A stretch of DNA of 64,000 nt, from the NCBI GenBank assembly GCA_009823505.1, contig VZQC01005746.1, forward strand, positions 998,280-1,062,279. Reading direction: 5' to 3'. Positions 20,184-31,938 of this stretch are shown piece after piece. The position numbers and the translations under genes were made by a program. The notes under the pieces were generated by a model. The model saw nothing but the letters and a program-made list of their open reading frames with translations. It ran no database searches and had not been told where the DNA came from. The first letter of the stretch is position 1. Each line of letters opens with the position of its first letter. This DNA is from Rhizomys pruinosus (Eukaryota > Chordata > Mammalia > Rodentia > Spalacidae).

Positions 20184-20345
20184 CAACATATTTTGATCGT
20201 AGTCACCTCAGCTTCCCCATCTCCTCACATCCATACTCCCTTACTTTCTCATCTAATTTTGTCACTCGTTTTTATTTTCTTAAACTCATTGCGTGGTATG
20301 TGGCCATCTATTGTAGACTGGTTGACCTACCTGGGTCCACACAAA
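20184..20345 (-). mobile_element. LINE-1 3'UTR fragment, minus strand
   Basis: ACATATTTTGATCGTAGTCA, then CCTCACATCCATACTCCCTT and a GTTGACCTACCTGG-like word, resemble the complement of Lx-type 3'UTRs. Diverged and short. Confidence 0.5.
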
Positions 20346-20639
20346 GAAAGCTGAATCTAGTTCTCACAGCAGAACTTATTTTATATGCCTAATTTTCTCA
20401 GTCTCTGCAAACCTAACTGAAATAAGGAAGGGTGTAGAAATAGCATGGCATAGCAAACTTGTGAACAGCTCCTTTGCTTACCAGTATTTACTTACTTCTG
20501 CCTCTTTTGAAACTATCACTATTCTTTTTAAATTACTTCCATAGCTCCTTTTGGGCAAACAGTATGGATATAAAATTATTTTACCTCCCCAGCCAGGAGT
20601 ATCTGACTAAAGAAGCTCCCTCATGCAACAGGGGGCAGT

Positions 20640-21228
20640 GACCTCAAAAGGTCATGAATGACCAAATGTTGAGGTTAGGAGTCTACAGAGTGTGGGTTCA
20701 TGTTTAGGTTGATTATATTCAGTTTCTCTCACCCAGGCCTCAGAGGACCTTGTGGAAGAGGAGATGGAAAGATTGTAAGAGCCAGAGAAGTGGTGCAGAC
20801 CATATGGAAATAGAGTTTTACAAGCTCCTGCTTCCCTGTTCCTATGAACCTACAACACTGGTGTCAGCATGAACAAGACCCAGGCAAGCTCAACCAGACA
20901 CAAACCCAGAATGGAACTGTAGAAATAGGTAGCAGAACCCAATCTCAGCTGAAGAAATATTGGCAGCTGATTACACTTGGCTGTTGAATAACTGGCCTTC
21001 TTTAATTAAGAGACTCTGAATAGAGTGGCTATTGCTCAGAGGATGAACTGACACCAGGGTGTGGCTGGTGAGATTAACTTGGTACAGTGGGCCCTAACAC
21101 AAATGACAGAATGTGTGAACTTTAGGGAGTGGTTTTGGAGGGTGCCAATGGAGAAGGGTGTATAAAGGTGATTAAGACTGATTGAGATGTTATGTATGAA
21201 ATACATAAAAATCAATAAAATAATAATA
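20640..21228 (+). mobile_element. LINE-1 3'-end fragment, plus strand
   Basis: AAGATTGTAAGAGCCAGAGA, GACACCAGGGTGTGGCTGGT-like 3'UTR text and the terminal GTTATGTATGAAATACATAA followed by ATCAATAAAATAATAA fit a LINE-1 3' end. No ORF2 is attached. The left border is uncertain. Confidence 0.65.
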
Positions 21229-21354
21229 TTAACTTACTTTACCTGGATTATTATATAATTAGACTTTCTCATTGTTCTGGAGATAGTGAACCCAAATAAA
21301 TAAAAGTGTTAATTAGAAATGAAGTCTTGGAGCCATTCCTTGAAATAAAGCATG

Positions 21355-21472
21355 ACTCTATACCTGATTTAACATATGATTTGGACAAATTAATGCACTC
21401 AAGCCACAATTTCCTCAAATGGACAAGATGATAACAAATAAACATGTGAAAATTAATATTAAGATTTTGGCA
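21355..21472 (+). mobile_element. MIR SINE relic
   Basis: ATGATTTGGACAAATTAATGC, CCACAATTTCCTCAAATGGAC and AAGATGATAAC track the MIR 3' half (TTGGGCAAGTTACTTAAC and CAGTTTCCTCATCTGTAAAA in the family). Confidence 0.6.
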
Positions 21473-22012
21473 CAATACCACATACCTAGTAAATGATACT
21501 GCTTCTCTTTTTCTTCCCCTTTGAGAGATGTACTATGCAGACTCCAGTCTATGCTTTCCTGTGTCCCAGGGACTGAGAACACAGAAACTACATTCCCTAT
21601 ACCTTCTTAATTACATTTCTTCAATAAGAAAATTTGTATGAGGTTTTGAAGGCAGAAGAGAAAAGTTCATATTAATCCTCTAGGGCAGGCAAGCGAATTA
21701 CTTTGATTCCAAAAAGTGAAAAACTTTTGTCTGTTTCTTCCAAGAGTTCCTTGTGAATTAACATTTTAGTGTAGTGAATAGCTGGAGACATTAGCTGTGG
21801 TTTCCACAAATTTATTCTTTCCCAATCTCTAAAGATAATTACTGTTTAAGATAGAGTTTATTTTCTTCATATCTTTTGTTGGTTTTTTGAACTGAATGAC
21901 TTCTAACTTGGATGCTTAGTGTTTCATGGACTAATCACAGCTGATATATGTCTTCCTCTTTTCTTGATTATTGAATTCAGTCATATACTACTGAGTAAGA
22001 AAGGGATAAAAC

Positions 22013-22077
22013 AGAAAACATCATCAGATTTTTTTCAATTAAAATTCAGTTGAAACTGATTTTTAAAGAAGTGGTAT
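22013..22077 (+). repeat. dispersed direct duplication, copy 1
   Basis: Shares TTAAAATTCAGTTGAAACTG and flanking words with copy 2 about 470 bases downstream, differing by a few bases and indels. Confidence 0.9.
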
Positions 22078-22481
22078 ACTGATAATAGCTGTTAAAACAG
22101 AGGTCTTTGTTCAAATCGCATCATTATTTCAGTCAGTGCTTTCTGAACACCTACCAAATATCGTGCCCTCCTTTCTCTGCTTAAAAAAATCTCTCCAAAA
22201 AAAAATCTCTAAAGCAATTTCAATGTTTTACCCAATGACCTTGCCTATTGTATGTCTAGGGAAAGTCTGAGGTCTTGAAGACAAGGATTTAAACTGATTT
22301 ACTATTGAATAACCACCCTTTTAAACTCTGTGGGATCTTGCTGGTATATAATGAGTAGCTACTCTTTTTCTAATATTAGATTAGTTAATGATACAGCAAC
22401 TAAGTGATACAATTCAAACTTCCAAGCTCTATTTACCACTGCTACCCCAGAACTATGCATTGTACCAAACTAGGAAAACTT

Positions 22482-22547
22482 AGAAAATATCATCAGACTG
22501 TTTTTTTAATTAAAATTCAGTTGAAACTGATTTTTAAGAAGTGGTAT
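22482..22547 (+). repeat. dispersed direct duplication, copy 2
   Basis: Second copy of the unit: AGAAAATATCATCAGACTG, then the shared AAAATTCAGTTGAAACTGAT and AAGAAGTGGTAT. Confidence 0.9.
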
Positions 22548-22587
22548 TATATATGCTACCCTTGAGGAAAACTAAAGAAAAGTCATA

Positions 22588-22589
<2 letters not shown>

Positions 22590-22625
<36 letters not shown>
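22590..22625. repeat. (AT)n microsatellite
   Basis: About 17 AT dinucleotides. Confidence 0.95.
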
Positions 22626-22628
<3 letters not shown>

Positions 22629-23663
22629 CTCATTTTTATTTGAATAGGAACATTTTAGTATATGGGAGGTCTACTTGTCAGATATTCATATAATCTGGGT
22701 TATAGCAAATTACTTTCATTAAGCAACTGCTGCTTCCAGGGAGTGAGCCTAATTTAGCTTATAATTGGACACAATGTTAATACCATGCCCCCACTTCGAA
22801 AGCTTAGCAAAAGCAAAACAGCTGTCTCACACAAGCCATTTTTATAGGATGAATGAATAGTATTTCTTGTCATGCAATGGGCCAATTTCACAAAACCACA
22901 CTTGGAAAAGGAAGCTGGAATTTATTCTAGTCTCCTTTTGCTAGACAAATATCTGTGAGACATGGAAAGCAGTAACAGTAAGAATGTCTCTGGGTATAGA
23001 TGTTTCCTTGAAAGAAACCCTGCCTTCCATTCAGTCATCATATAAACATATGATTGAGGGCATGGTCAAAAAGAGTAGATAAGATGCTCAGAATATCCAC
23101 TTGCAGTTTCTATCAAGAAAATGAAAGAAGAACTTCATGTTATTATACTCAGAAGTAACTATATATCCCTTTCTAACCTCACTCAACAATTTGTGTGCAG
23201 GAGGAGGTTGTGGTTGGAAATTAGCTATCTTTTCTCATCACTGTCCCAATCATTTCCAATTCCTGAAGATTTTCACTTCAATGTGTGAAATAGAATGTAC
23301 ACAATTACAATTATCTGATTCTTATGTTTCTATATATTGATTCTAAAGCAGTGGGCTTTCAGTTTCTTCTAGGATTTTCTATTTAGCTTAACAATGACCT
23401 AATTTGTTAGAATGCTGGAAAGCAAGGAATATTCTATCTCTGTGTGATAATACATTGATTCAGTGTGGTACTCTCCATGACAAGCTTTTTAGGATAGTAC
23501 AGTATGAACTCGATCTCTTTATTATGATGAGAATATTGAAAAGGAGGGTGAAAGGAGAGCTATAAAATAAACCTGTTTAAATATGGTGATGAATACAGTG
23601 ATTCCAATATTTAGAACTAGTATTTTCTTGATTTTATTTATTTTTAAAATGATTTTATTATTT

Positions 23664-23873
23664 GGGGCTGGAGAGATGGCTCAGTGCTCTTGCAGAGGAC
23701 TTGGGTTCAATTCTCAGCATCCACATGGTAGCTAACAACAATCCATAACTCCAGTTCTGGGGTATCTGATGCCCTCTTTTGACCTCTACGGGCATTCCAC
23801 AATACTGATGTCCTTACACATATTCAGGTAATATAGTCATATACATAATGTATAAATAATAAAAAAATATTTT
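23664..23873 (+). mobile_element. B2-type SINE with a small head deletion
   Basis: GGGGCTGGAGAGATGGCTCA joins directly to GTGCTCTTGCAGAGGACTTG, so about 15 bases between the A box and the usual ACTGCTCTTGC are missing. The rest follows B2/B3 to a TAAATAATAAAAAAAT tail. Confidence 0.88.
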
Positions 23874-23882
23874 ATCAATTAT

Positions 23883-24375
23883 TTGGAAGTTTCCTGCACT
23901 GTGTCTTCCCTTCTCAGACTCTGCACAGATCGACACCCACTTCTCTCCTCACCCAACATAATGTTCGGTTTCTTTTTTCGTCTCTCTCTAGTCAGGTCTA
24001 ATTTGTGCTGCTCAAATATTATTAAGCGTGGAAAGTGTCATGGAGCACGATCAATAGACCTACCAGGGAGCTTGTCCCTAAAGCAAACTGACTTTCCCAG
24101 CAGCTATCAAATGCCAGTAGCTCCTCAGCTGGTAACAGGACTTCATGCCCGCTTCTCCCTTCCTGTCCGAGACTGTCTGGCTGAAGCTTGAGCAGGTCTT
24201 GTTCAAGCTGTCACAGTTGTAGTGTGTTCAGATGTACAACTGCTCTGATGTCTGGAAAACACTGCTCCCTGTAGTCATCCGCCATCTCTGGCTCTTGAAT
24301 CATTCTGTTCCCTTTTTCCGGGAAGATTTGGGGGCTTTGTAAGGAGGGATGTTATACAGATTTCATATCTACCAC
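23883..24375 (-). mobile_element. LINE-1 3'UTR fragment, minus strand (Lx-like)
   Basis: Recurrent antisense 3'UTR words in the expected order: CTGACTTTCCCAGCAGCTAT, CAAATGCCAGTAGCTCC, GCTTGAGCAGGTCTTGTTCA, GATGTCTGGAAAACACTGCT, TAGTCATCCGCCATCTCTGG. The open frame at 23,883-24,191 lies inside it and is spurious. Confidence 0.75.
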
Positions 24376-24439
24376 TGTTATGAAGCCAAAGCACCTGTGT
24401 ATATATATAGTCATGAGCTCAATGGGAGCCTGGTACTAT

Positions 24440-24600
24440 TATTGAAGTAAATCAATATAGTACTTAATTTGACTCCTGATGACTTATTGTTATGCCAACA
24501 GATTGGGGAATCTCTCAGTCTTCATCTGAGAAGTCTATTCTTGCAGAAGGCAATTATCACAGAGACCAAGAGCTGGATTTTGAAAAGTTTTGCATAATGT
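24440..24600 (+). mobile_element. LINE-1 3'UTR fragment, plus strand
   Basis: CTTCATCTGAGAAGTCTATT, GCAGAAGGCAATTATCACAG and AGACCAAGAGCTGG resemble the sense strand of the same Lx-type 3'UTR seen inverted just upstream. Confidence 0.5.
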
Positions 24601-26340
24601 AAAATTGGAGTCATTGGGAAGATGAAGAATATCTAACTACCTGGATGTTTAGAAAGGTTCCTAGCTGGAAATCACAAGACGCAAATCCTCACCTTAGTTG
24701 TTCCATTATTTAAGAACATAACACCAGATAATTCATTTACCCTTTTTGTTCTTTGAGGTTTTCTTCCATAAAAGATGCAAATGCTTATGTTGTAAAAATG
24801 CATTCATCTATGTTATTAGAAGAGAAAAAATGTTAGAGTATAATTGGTTTGTTTAGCAATTCAGATTTTTATGTCACAAAAGAAATTCTTTTTATTTTTA
24901 TGTTCAAGCAAAGATAAAACCATTTAATTTACTTAACTTTAATAATGATAATAATATTTGAGCTTAATTTTTAAGGACAGTTCAGCATAATCTTATTTTT
25001 GATATTTTGTGGATGGCATTATTTTCACCATATTCATATACACAGGCTGATGTCATTATCCATGGCCTATATACTAAGTACAGTATTTGAACACTAGTAT
25101 CTTTACTTGATCTTGCAAAGGATATTAGTCATTATAATAGGTTTAATAAACCAGAGCCAAGTGCCTTATAGTATGTCTCCTTGTGGAATATGAGATCAGC
25201 TAAGGCAAGTTTGGTGGCCAGGAACTTATATTGAATTGTTTCTAAGGCTGATAAGACCACTCAAACCAGCTCTACTTGGAAATATCAACTGGGTTGGTGA
25301 ACTAATCTGTGATGGCTTTGATACACCTGAAGGATATAGCAACTCTTGTTTGTACATCACTCCAAGTTGAGGAAATGGATGGTCATAAGAACAAGCACTT
25401 TATAGACTCTTTACAAACTGGCCTCTTGGAGTTCGTGAAATAGTTTGGGAGAAGCCAATGGCGTGTGGCGCTAAACTGCATCCTCATGCCTTGGAGTTGA
25501 GGCTCTTCCATGGTTCTTGGTGATAATCACAGGGTGTGTTTGCAAAGCTTAAGCTTCAGCAGAATACTTGCTTTGTAGAAAAGCCTTGGGAGGTTTCCCA
25601 GGTTTGAGTTTTTGTTTTTTAATCACTAAAATGTGTGTTTCAGTTGATCCAAATTAACTCATGTCATTGTTCTACAGTTGACTGTGCACAGCCTGGCAAT
25701 TATTTTTCTTCCCTCTGAAAAACTTTTTGTTTATTTTTTCTCAGTAACTCAGAGGAAACCTTATCCATATTAAAACTGGACTTTTAAAGGCATGGATGAA
25801 ATTTGATGGTGAAATAAATTCAACATTGTTCCTATGACCTTTCCCATTTCCATCTCCTTTCTTGCTCAATCATTTCATCATAAAAATGAAAATGTTAGAC
25901 AATGACAGTGCAATCAATTATGTGTTAATGGCCTCAAAGAATCATATGTCAATTACTTTTACAATCTAAGCTTACAACATGAGTATTTGCTGATGTTAGA
26001 GTTCCCTAAATTTACCAAAATCACATAAAGTACTACAAAAATACTCTAATTCCTGTAGTGGTCAATTACAACTGATATTTTTTTTTTGGAAGAATCTTTT
26101 AAATAACTTGAGAAAGTTACTGGAATGATTCAAACGTCTCTACCTGCATTTGGTATATTTTAGAAGTTCAGAGGACCTGCATACAAACCAAAATATGCCT
26201 GCTATCTGATGACTCAATGGAACAGTGAAATCTACTAGGGTGTGTCCTTAAGTCTTTGTACTTTGATTTTGTTCTATTTTCTACCCTTTCCAAGAGATAG
26301 TAGGAAAGAAAAATCTCCTGACTTGGTGTGTTCGGTGGAT
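24601..26340. other. unique DNA, no gene seen
   Basis: About 1.7 kb. A possible MIR relic lies at 24,725-24,785 (GATAATTCATTTACCC, GTTTTCTTCCATAAAAGATG). Otherwise nothing is recognised. Confidence 0.5.
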
Positions 26341-26371
<31 letters not shown>

Positions 26372-26505
26372 GTCTTTTAAGCGACAAAGGCCCCTGTAGC
26401 CTCAGGTGGCTTGGAACTCTGTAGTAGAGCAGGATTCCCTAGATCTGACAGAGATCTATAGCTGGAGTTCTGAGATTAAAGGCTTGATTCACCATTACTG
26501 ACAAC
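26341..26505 (-). mobile_element. B1 SINE, minus strand, diverged
   Basis: A run of 30 or so T, then TGTCTTTTAAGCGACAAAGG, GTAGCCTCAGGTGGCTTGG, ATCTGACAGAGATCTATAGC and GAGATTAAAGGCTTGATTCA: an old B1 complement with a long tail. Confidence 0.8.
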
Positions 26506-27187
26506 TGTTTGGTGCTTTTTCTACATCAAATATTGCATGTCTTAATGTAAATAAACCTAGCACTTATATTTTCTAAATTCCTTCCAACTACAAAATCCCA
26601 GGTCTTCTAAAAGGAAGACTCTCTATGGGTGAACTTGGATGAGATCCTAATTTCCCTGAATAGCTTTTGGGAAATGTGAAATGTGTGATTAAGACTCCAG
26701 GAGATTGGCCCAACATATTATTAGTCATCAAAATCATAATTTGTAAACATTGACATTTCTTGCTTAGGTAGAAGGTTAATCATTGGTTTGAGACCTAGTT
26801 AAGGGTGTTTGAGACCTAGTCGTTTATGTTATTTTTTTTTTGCCTCTCTTGTCATGACTCACATAGAACAAATCTGACAAAAGTACCTATGGTGGAGAAA
26901 AATCAGCCACAGAGTGAGGACATATACATTGTTATATGTCCATATTTATGACAATGGATTTTTCCAGTTTATAAAACATTAGAAGCTCTCAGAGTGGGAT
27001 AAATGGAGAGAGAGATTGAGAGAGGCACTGGTAGTTTCCACTGAGAACTCTCTGTACCAGTTTAGGTAGAATTAAATACTTTTTGGTTAATACTCCTGAA
27101 ATTAAATGTTGAAGGCAACACTATGGTGTCATAGGTAGAAAAATTAATTTTCATGACTCATCTTTATTTTCCTCAAGTCATATGCCC
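26506..27187. other. unique DNA, no gene seen
   Basis: Nothing recognised. A small duplication of GTTTGAGACCTAGT occurs near 26,788 and 26,808. Confidence 0.5.
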
Positions 27188-27331
27188 TTTTTTGTCTTTT
27201 TAAACAAGGTCTCCCCAAATTCTTGGTCAGCCTGGCACTTTTTATGTAGAACAGAGTGGCCTCAAATCTCACAGAGATCCACCTGCCTCCAGAGTGCTGG
27301 AACTAAAGGTGTGCATCACCACACCCAGCTT
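27188..27331 (-). mobile_element. B1 SINE, minus strand
   Basis: TTTTTTGTCTTTTTAAACAA, AACAGAGTGGCCTCAAATCT, CACAGAGATCCACCTGCCTC and CATCACCACACCCAGCTT form a diverged full-length complement of B1. Confidence 0.88.
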
Positions 27332-28149
27332 GAAATTTAAGTACACTTAATACTTGTATTAGTCAAACTATTCAGATAATATTTTGCAAAATGCATAAAC
27401 AATAAGAAGACAGACAGTGAATTTTGTCCACAATCTTGGAATTGATATCAAAATCTAAATTACCTTACAATGTCCTGTGTCTAGTGCTAGTTTCTAGAAG
27501 ATTCTGGTTGTGTGGTTCAGGTATAATATTGACAGAAGCCTGTCTCTGGAGTGATGTAGTGTCTAAGTCCAGGATATAGCTCTCTGCTTTAACTGAGCTT
27601 CTCTTATAGTTTGTGGTAACCATACCTAAAAGGCAGCAAGTTGAGATGTCACTCCAGTAGAACAGTTTGTGAGAACAGGTTGTGTTTTGCTTCCAAGGGA
27701 TTGTTTGTGTATATGTTTAGTTTGTATGTGTGACAGAATGTAGACTCAAGACTGGCTTTCTTACAACCAGGAGTAGGTTCCAGATGGATTGTCTACTAGT
27801 TTTGACCCAATTCACAGCCATTGTTACTAACTACTAGAAACCAAAGAATTACTCATAGTTTGGAGGGCTAAATTTCATTTTTCATGTTGCTAACTGTTCT
27901 AAAGTTTTTCAGGCTAACAAAGAATAGAGGTGACAAACATAACTTTAACTTTCACTCTGACACAATCATTTCTACCTTCAATTGTTTTATGATTACGGTA
28001 AACATTTTGATGCTAAGAAAACTTCCAGAAATAGCCTGCAGCTACTTTTGAAGCATTTGCTACTACACTATTACTCTAAAAAAGCAGTGTGACCTCTCTT
28101 CTTCATACAATTTTTATTTGTGATAATCTTATGCAGAAAATTATATATG
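27332..28149. other. unique DNA, no gene seen
   Basis: Nothing recognised; no convincing open frame. Confidence 0.5.
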
Positions 28150-28162
28150 AAACACATATAAT

Positions 28163-28314
28163 AGGCCAGGCATGGTGGTGCCTTTAAGCCCAACACTCGG
28201 GAGGCAGAGGCATGCGGATCTCTGTGAGTTCAAGGCCAACCTGGTCTACATAGTGAGCTCCAGTCCAGCTGGGACTAAAGGAAGACCCTGTCTCAAAAAG
28301 ACCAAAACAAAACA
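28163..28314 (+). mobile_element. B1 SINE with perfect target-site duplication
   Basis: GGCCAGGCATGGTGGTGCC, GGGAGGCAGAGGCATGCGGA, CAAGGCCAACCTGGTCTACA, then an AACAAAACAAAAC tail. The 13-base duplication AAACACATATAAT is at 28,150-28,162 and 28,315-28,327. Confidence 0.95.
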
Positions 28315-28327
28315 AAACACATATAAT

Positions 28328-29394
28328 GAATGTAAAATTAACAAGAAAATGTAATGAAATGTGTAAATCTGTGACTAGTGTGATTCAGGAAGGCACTAGT
28401 ATTGAAGAGGTCTGTCATGTTTTAGAGTTTAGACATGATGTATTATAAGCAGGAAGTCATTCTAACAAGCCTTTGAGAACAAAAGTAGATTTGGATGAGC
28501 TTATAGAATGCCTAAAGTATAGGCTAATGTGTTCACATTCTAATCTTTTGTTATTTCTTTCTCTAAGAAATTTCTCATTTTGGTGCAATGTAATCCAAAA
28601 CTTTTGGAAAGTAAAGCAATCCATGACTCAGTCAAGACTTAGTCAAAGAGTATTTATGCATCTGTGAGGTTTCGGATGGAAATATGAGCCTTCACACAAG
28701 AGCTGGCAAGATGTTCAACTTCACACACTTTTTGATACCTGTTAGGAAATAACACTTGGTTATTTTCCCAGAACAAAGCACAGAATGTGAATTTCAAATT
28801 AACCTGTCCAATGTTTTCCCGAGATGGGAACTAGCATTGAAGTTAATGAATGTTCAAAGTGTGGAACTTCTGAGTATCCTCCCCTAAAAGATACTGAAAT
28901 ATTTAGTGTTTGGAAAACTCGCTTGTCCTCTCCTCCCTGTAATCCATCTCTTTTTTCTGTCTTTCCCTAATTACTACTTTCTTATCTCATTAATCTTTTG
29001 TGACTTGGATAGATGGGGCAAGGTTACAACTTCTACAGTGCTTCAGTCAAACGTGGAATGGAGGTGTGGATTATGTTTCTCTCTAACTGGGATGAACTCC
29101 TTCAAGAGTTCCCATCCTGTTGAACCAGTGATTTGTGAAGAGTCATTAATTGCAAGTATATTTATTCTTGATATGTAATCTCAGTGTCCCTTTAAAAGTA
29201 AACTTAAAATGGCACTTCTCAAGTAGTATAACTCTATATCTGAGTTCTATCCCTTTCTCTTCAAGAAGACAGCTGAAGCCCTGGAAGTAATTTAATATAG
29301 GTGGTTGTTGTATTCTTGAAAGGATTTGGAATTACCTAGAAAACACCCCTCTGGAAATGAATTTGAGAACATTGGCCATGAATGTAATATAGGA
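28328..29394. other. unique DNA, no gene seen
   Basis: About 1.1 kb. Open frames at 28,473-28,667 and 28,906-29,178 lack recognisable domains. Confidence 0.5.
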
Positions 29395-29668
29395 GCCTCC
29401 GGTGGGCTGGCATCCTGCACTGAGTAAGGAAAAGGAGAGAAAGCAGCTGAGCACCCGCTTCATGTCTTAAGCCTTCTTGCTTTCAAATGCAGTGTGTCCA
29501 GTTTCATGCTCCTGCCTCCACAGGGAGAGCTGCCCTTCTTACCACATCTCCCTCTGCCATAATGGACAGCACTCTCAGACTGTGAAGCAAAGTAAGGCCT
29601 TTTTCTTCCTTAGGTTATGTTGCCAATTATTTAGTCACAGCAATGAGAACACTAACTAATACAAATGT
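29395..29668 (-). mobile_element. old rodent MER-type repeat fragment (name uncertain)
   Basis: Its order matches a common rodent medium-reiterated repeat seen again at 49,034 and 57,262: CATCCTGCACTGAGTAAGG, CTCCTGCCTCCACAGGGAG, ATAATGGACAGCACTCTCAG, AGTCACAGCAATGAGAACAC. I recognise the family by its ending (…TCACAGCAATGAGAACACTAAC) but cannot name it securely. Confidence 0.5.
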
Positions 29669-30243
29669 CACCACAGCAACAAACATTTGCTCTTTTGAAA
29701 TTTTTGGAAAACAGTTGACAAAAATGACGGGAGAGTTCTAGAATTTCATCACAAGGCAAGTTCTAGAAAGCTAAGAGGGAGTGTCTTGGACAGAGAAAAC
29801 CTACAGATTTCAGAAGTGACACGTTTAAAGACGAGGTGGAGGGAAGAGGGACCCACTGAAAACTGATAGTGCAGATCTGACCTGACAAAGGCTTGACTAA
29901 TTTGGAGAACAAGCTTTTGAGGAATGATCCTTAGAGAGCTCTCACTTGTGTATAAATGACCATGTCTGAGACAACTAGAACTCCTACATCCACCTGGTTA
30001 AAGGTTACCAGGATGGAAGATTATGCTATGGGATGAAGAGAATGGTAAAAGCACATCGAGGAGGCTTTCAGATTATGATAATTTTGTACCTGAGTAGAGA
30101 ATTCTTGCTTGGAAGTAGAATTCAGAGCAGGGCTCTATCATGGCTTTACCGGGTTTTGGAGATTCTAGGGTTGGTTTATTTTCTGACAACAGTTTAAAAA
30201 TGTTGAAATATATTTATGTGAAATCCCAGAAAATTGAGCACTT
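29669..30243. other. unique DNA, no gene seen
   Basis: Nothing recognised. Confidence 0.5.
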
Positions 30244-30425
30244 CAACAGTTCTCAAACTTGAGTGTTCATTTGAGTCAGCTGGAAGTCTGGGTGAATCAT
30301 GTGTTGCTGGGTCTATAACAGGGTTTCTGGTTCAAGAAGTCTGGGATTAGACCCAAGACTCTGCCTTTACAACAAGGCATAAGGGGTGCTAATGTGGCAG
30401 GTCTGAAGACTCCGCCCTACGGACA
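30244..30425 (+). mobile_element. MER5A-like hAT (Charlie) DNA transposon relic
   Basis: CAACAGTTCTCAAACTTGAG begins it, as in the non-autonomous hAT-Charlie MER5A family. It is followed by GTCAGCTGGAAGTCTGGGTG, GTTGCTGGGTC, GGGTTTCTGGTTCAAGAAGT, CTGGGATTAGACCC and a TAAGGGGTGCTAATG word. The order of motifs fits. The right terminus is lost. Confidence 0.55.
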
Positions 30426-30523
30426 GTCTGGGTAGATGGCAAGGAGCCAGGCAGAAGCAAAGGTGAGCCCAGCTAGGAATAACTTCTCCTTCCCTTGGAA
30501 AACACGACTCACACTCTCAGTAA

Positions 30524-30560
30524 CTAAAACAACAACAACAAAAAGAACAACAACAACGAA
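30524..30560. repeat. (CAA)n simple repeat
   Basis: Two short ACAACAACAACA runs separated by AAAAGA. Confidence 0.85.
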
Positions 30561-30669
30561 ACTAGAATAAAACTAGTCTTTACTATCAGTGAAAGGTCTT
30601 TTGATTATAGATTATAGTTCAAAGATGTGAATTAATTGTATACTTACAGATCAAGATGAAAGGGAAAAA

Positions 30670-31005
30670 TTAAAAAAATATGTGGTGTGTTTGTGTGTGT
30701 GTAGTATCTATGGTGTATATACATGTGTTTTGTGTGCATATGTGTGTGTGGTATATGTAATGTGTATTGCAGTGTGCTGTGTGTTTGTATATTTTTAGCA
30801 TATGTACTTGTGTTGTTTATACAAAAGATATCTGTATAACATCCTCTGTGTGTGGGTGTAGTATGCAATATATATCCTCTGTGTGTGGGTGTAGTATGCA
30901 ATGTATGTAGTGTATGTATGTAATGTGTAGTGAGTGTATGTGTAGTGTGTGGTGTATATACTATGTTCTGTGTGTGTATGTTTGGTGTGTTTGTACTGTA
31001 CGTGT
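30670..31005. repeat. TG-rich degenerate array with a 33-bp duplication
   Basis: GTGT/GTAT-rich sequence in irregular units. Inside it, 30,841-30,873 and 30,874-30,906 are tandem 33-base copies (ATCCTCTGTGTGTGGGTGTA and onward) with one mismatch. Histidine/threonine-rich open frames on the minus strand here (30,644-31,016) are by-products of the array. Confidence 0.9.
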
Positions 31006-31938
31006 TTTGTAATCAATTCTCTTCATTTTGCAAAAAAAAATCTTTTGTTTTCTAGCATTATTAGGCCTGTGAACTATATAAGGAAAGAAGGGACCTAGTT
31101 TAAAGGTATTTTGCCCCCTGCTGCGGTGCCAGTGAAGCCGCTATGTTTTACCCAATTCTTAACTTTCCAGGAGTTAATTGTGCTTAAACTATGAGGTCAG
31201 AGAGTGACATCACCCATTTCCACAAGGGAAACCCTATGCACACCACTGCTCTGCTCTCATCTTTCTGCTAACCAGGAGTCTTTGTTCTTCTGAGTGGGTG
31301 GGCTGCAGGAAGGTCAGTCAGTCTTAATGACCTTAGCATCTCTGTGAGCGAGTGCTCTGCCTGCCTGTAGGGCCTGGGGCCTCTCTGCCTCACTTCTCAT
31401 CAGCAAAGACAGTCCTGGCTCTCTGAGCTTCATCACAGAGTGATGTATTACTTAGTGAAAGGGAAAGAATGACGAAAAGCAGCTGCATGTGATTCAGTCC
31501 TTCCACCCAAGAGCCTGCTGTTCACCATCAAGGTGCCACACAGACACTTACTGGACTTTAATATCCCTGCTCTGATTCTCACACTTGAGCCATAGCAATA
31601 ATATTTTCACTTATTCTGAATGTTGTTAGTTGAGTCATTTTATTCAGATAAACTCCTGAAGATATTTTTTATAAGTTTAACTCTGCCAGTTGGGAGCAAG
31701 GTAAAAACTATAAAGCCAAAACCAGCCAATAATCCCAGGAAAATATGAGGTGATACCCAGAGCACTGGAAATGAAGTTTTTAAAAGCTGGCTGTGAGTCT
31801 GAGAAAAGCCCAGTAATTGAGCTGAGTGAATCTAAGATGATTCATGAGCCGCTTTGCTTCTGTCCCATGTTAGAAGGGAAGAACTGTATTTCCATCTCAG
31901 CCAACATGAAAATGAAGGATATACATGCAAAATTGTAT
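31006..31938. other. unique DNA with a GC-richer candidate regulatory block
   Basis: No repeat is recognised. The part from 31,070 to 31,460 is less AT-rich than its surroundings and includes ACTATATAAGGAAAG (TATA-like) and GTGACATCACCC (CRE-like). No exon can be supported. An open frame at 31,750-32,013 runs into the next repeat. Confidence 0.4.

Larger units (their letters stand above)
21480..23660. other. unique DNA with a dispersed 65-bp duplication and an (AT)n tract
   Basis: No known repeat apart from the duplicated block (22,013-22,077 and 22,482-22,547) and (AT)n at 22,590-22,625. The frame at 23,137-23,340 has no recognisable domain. Confidence 0.55.

Noticed and set aside
30644..31016. 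His/Thr-rich repeat protein
   Set aside because: It is the translated minus strand of a TG-rich array.
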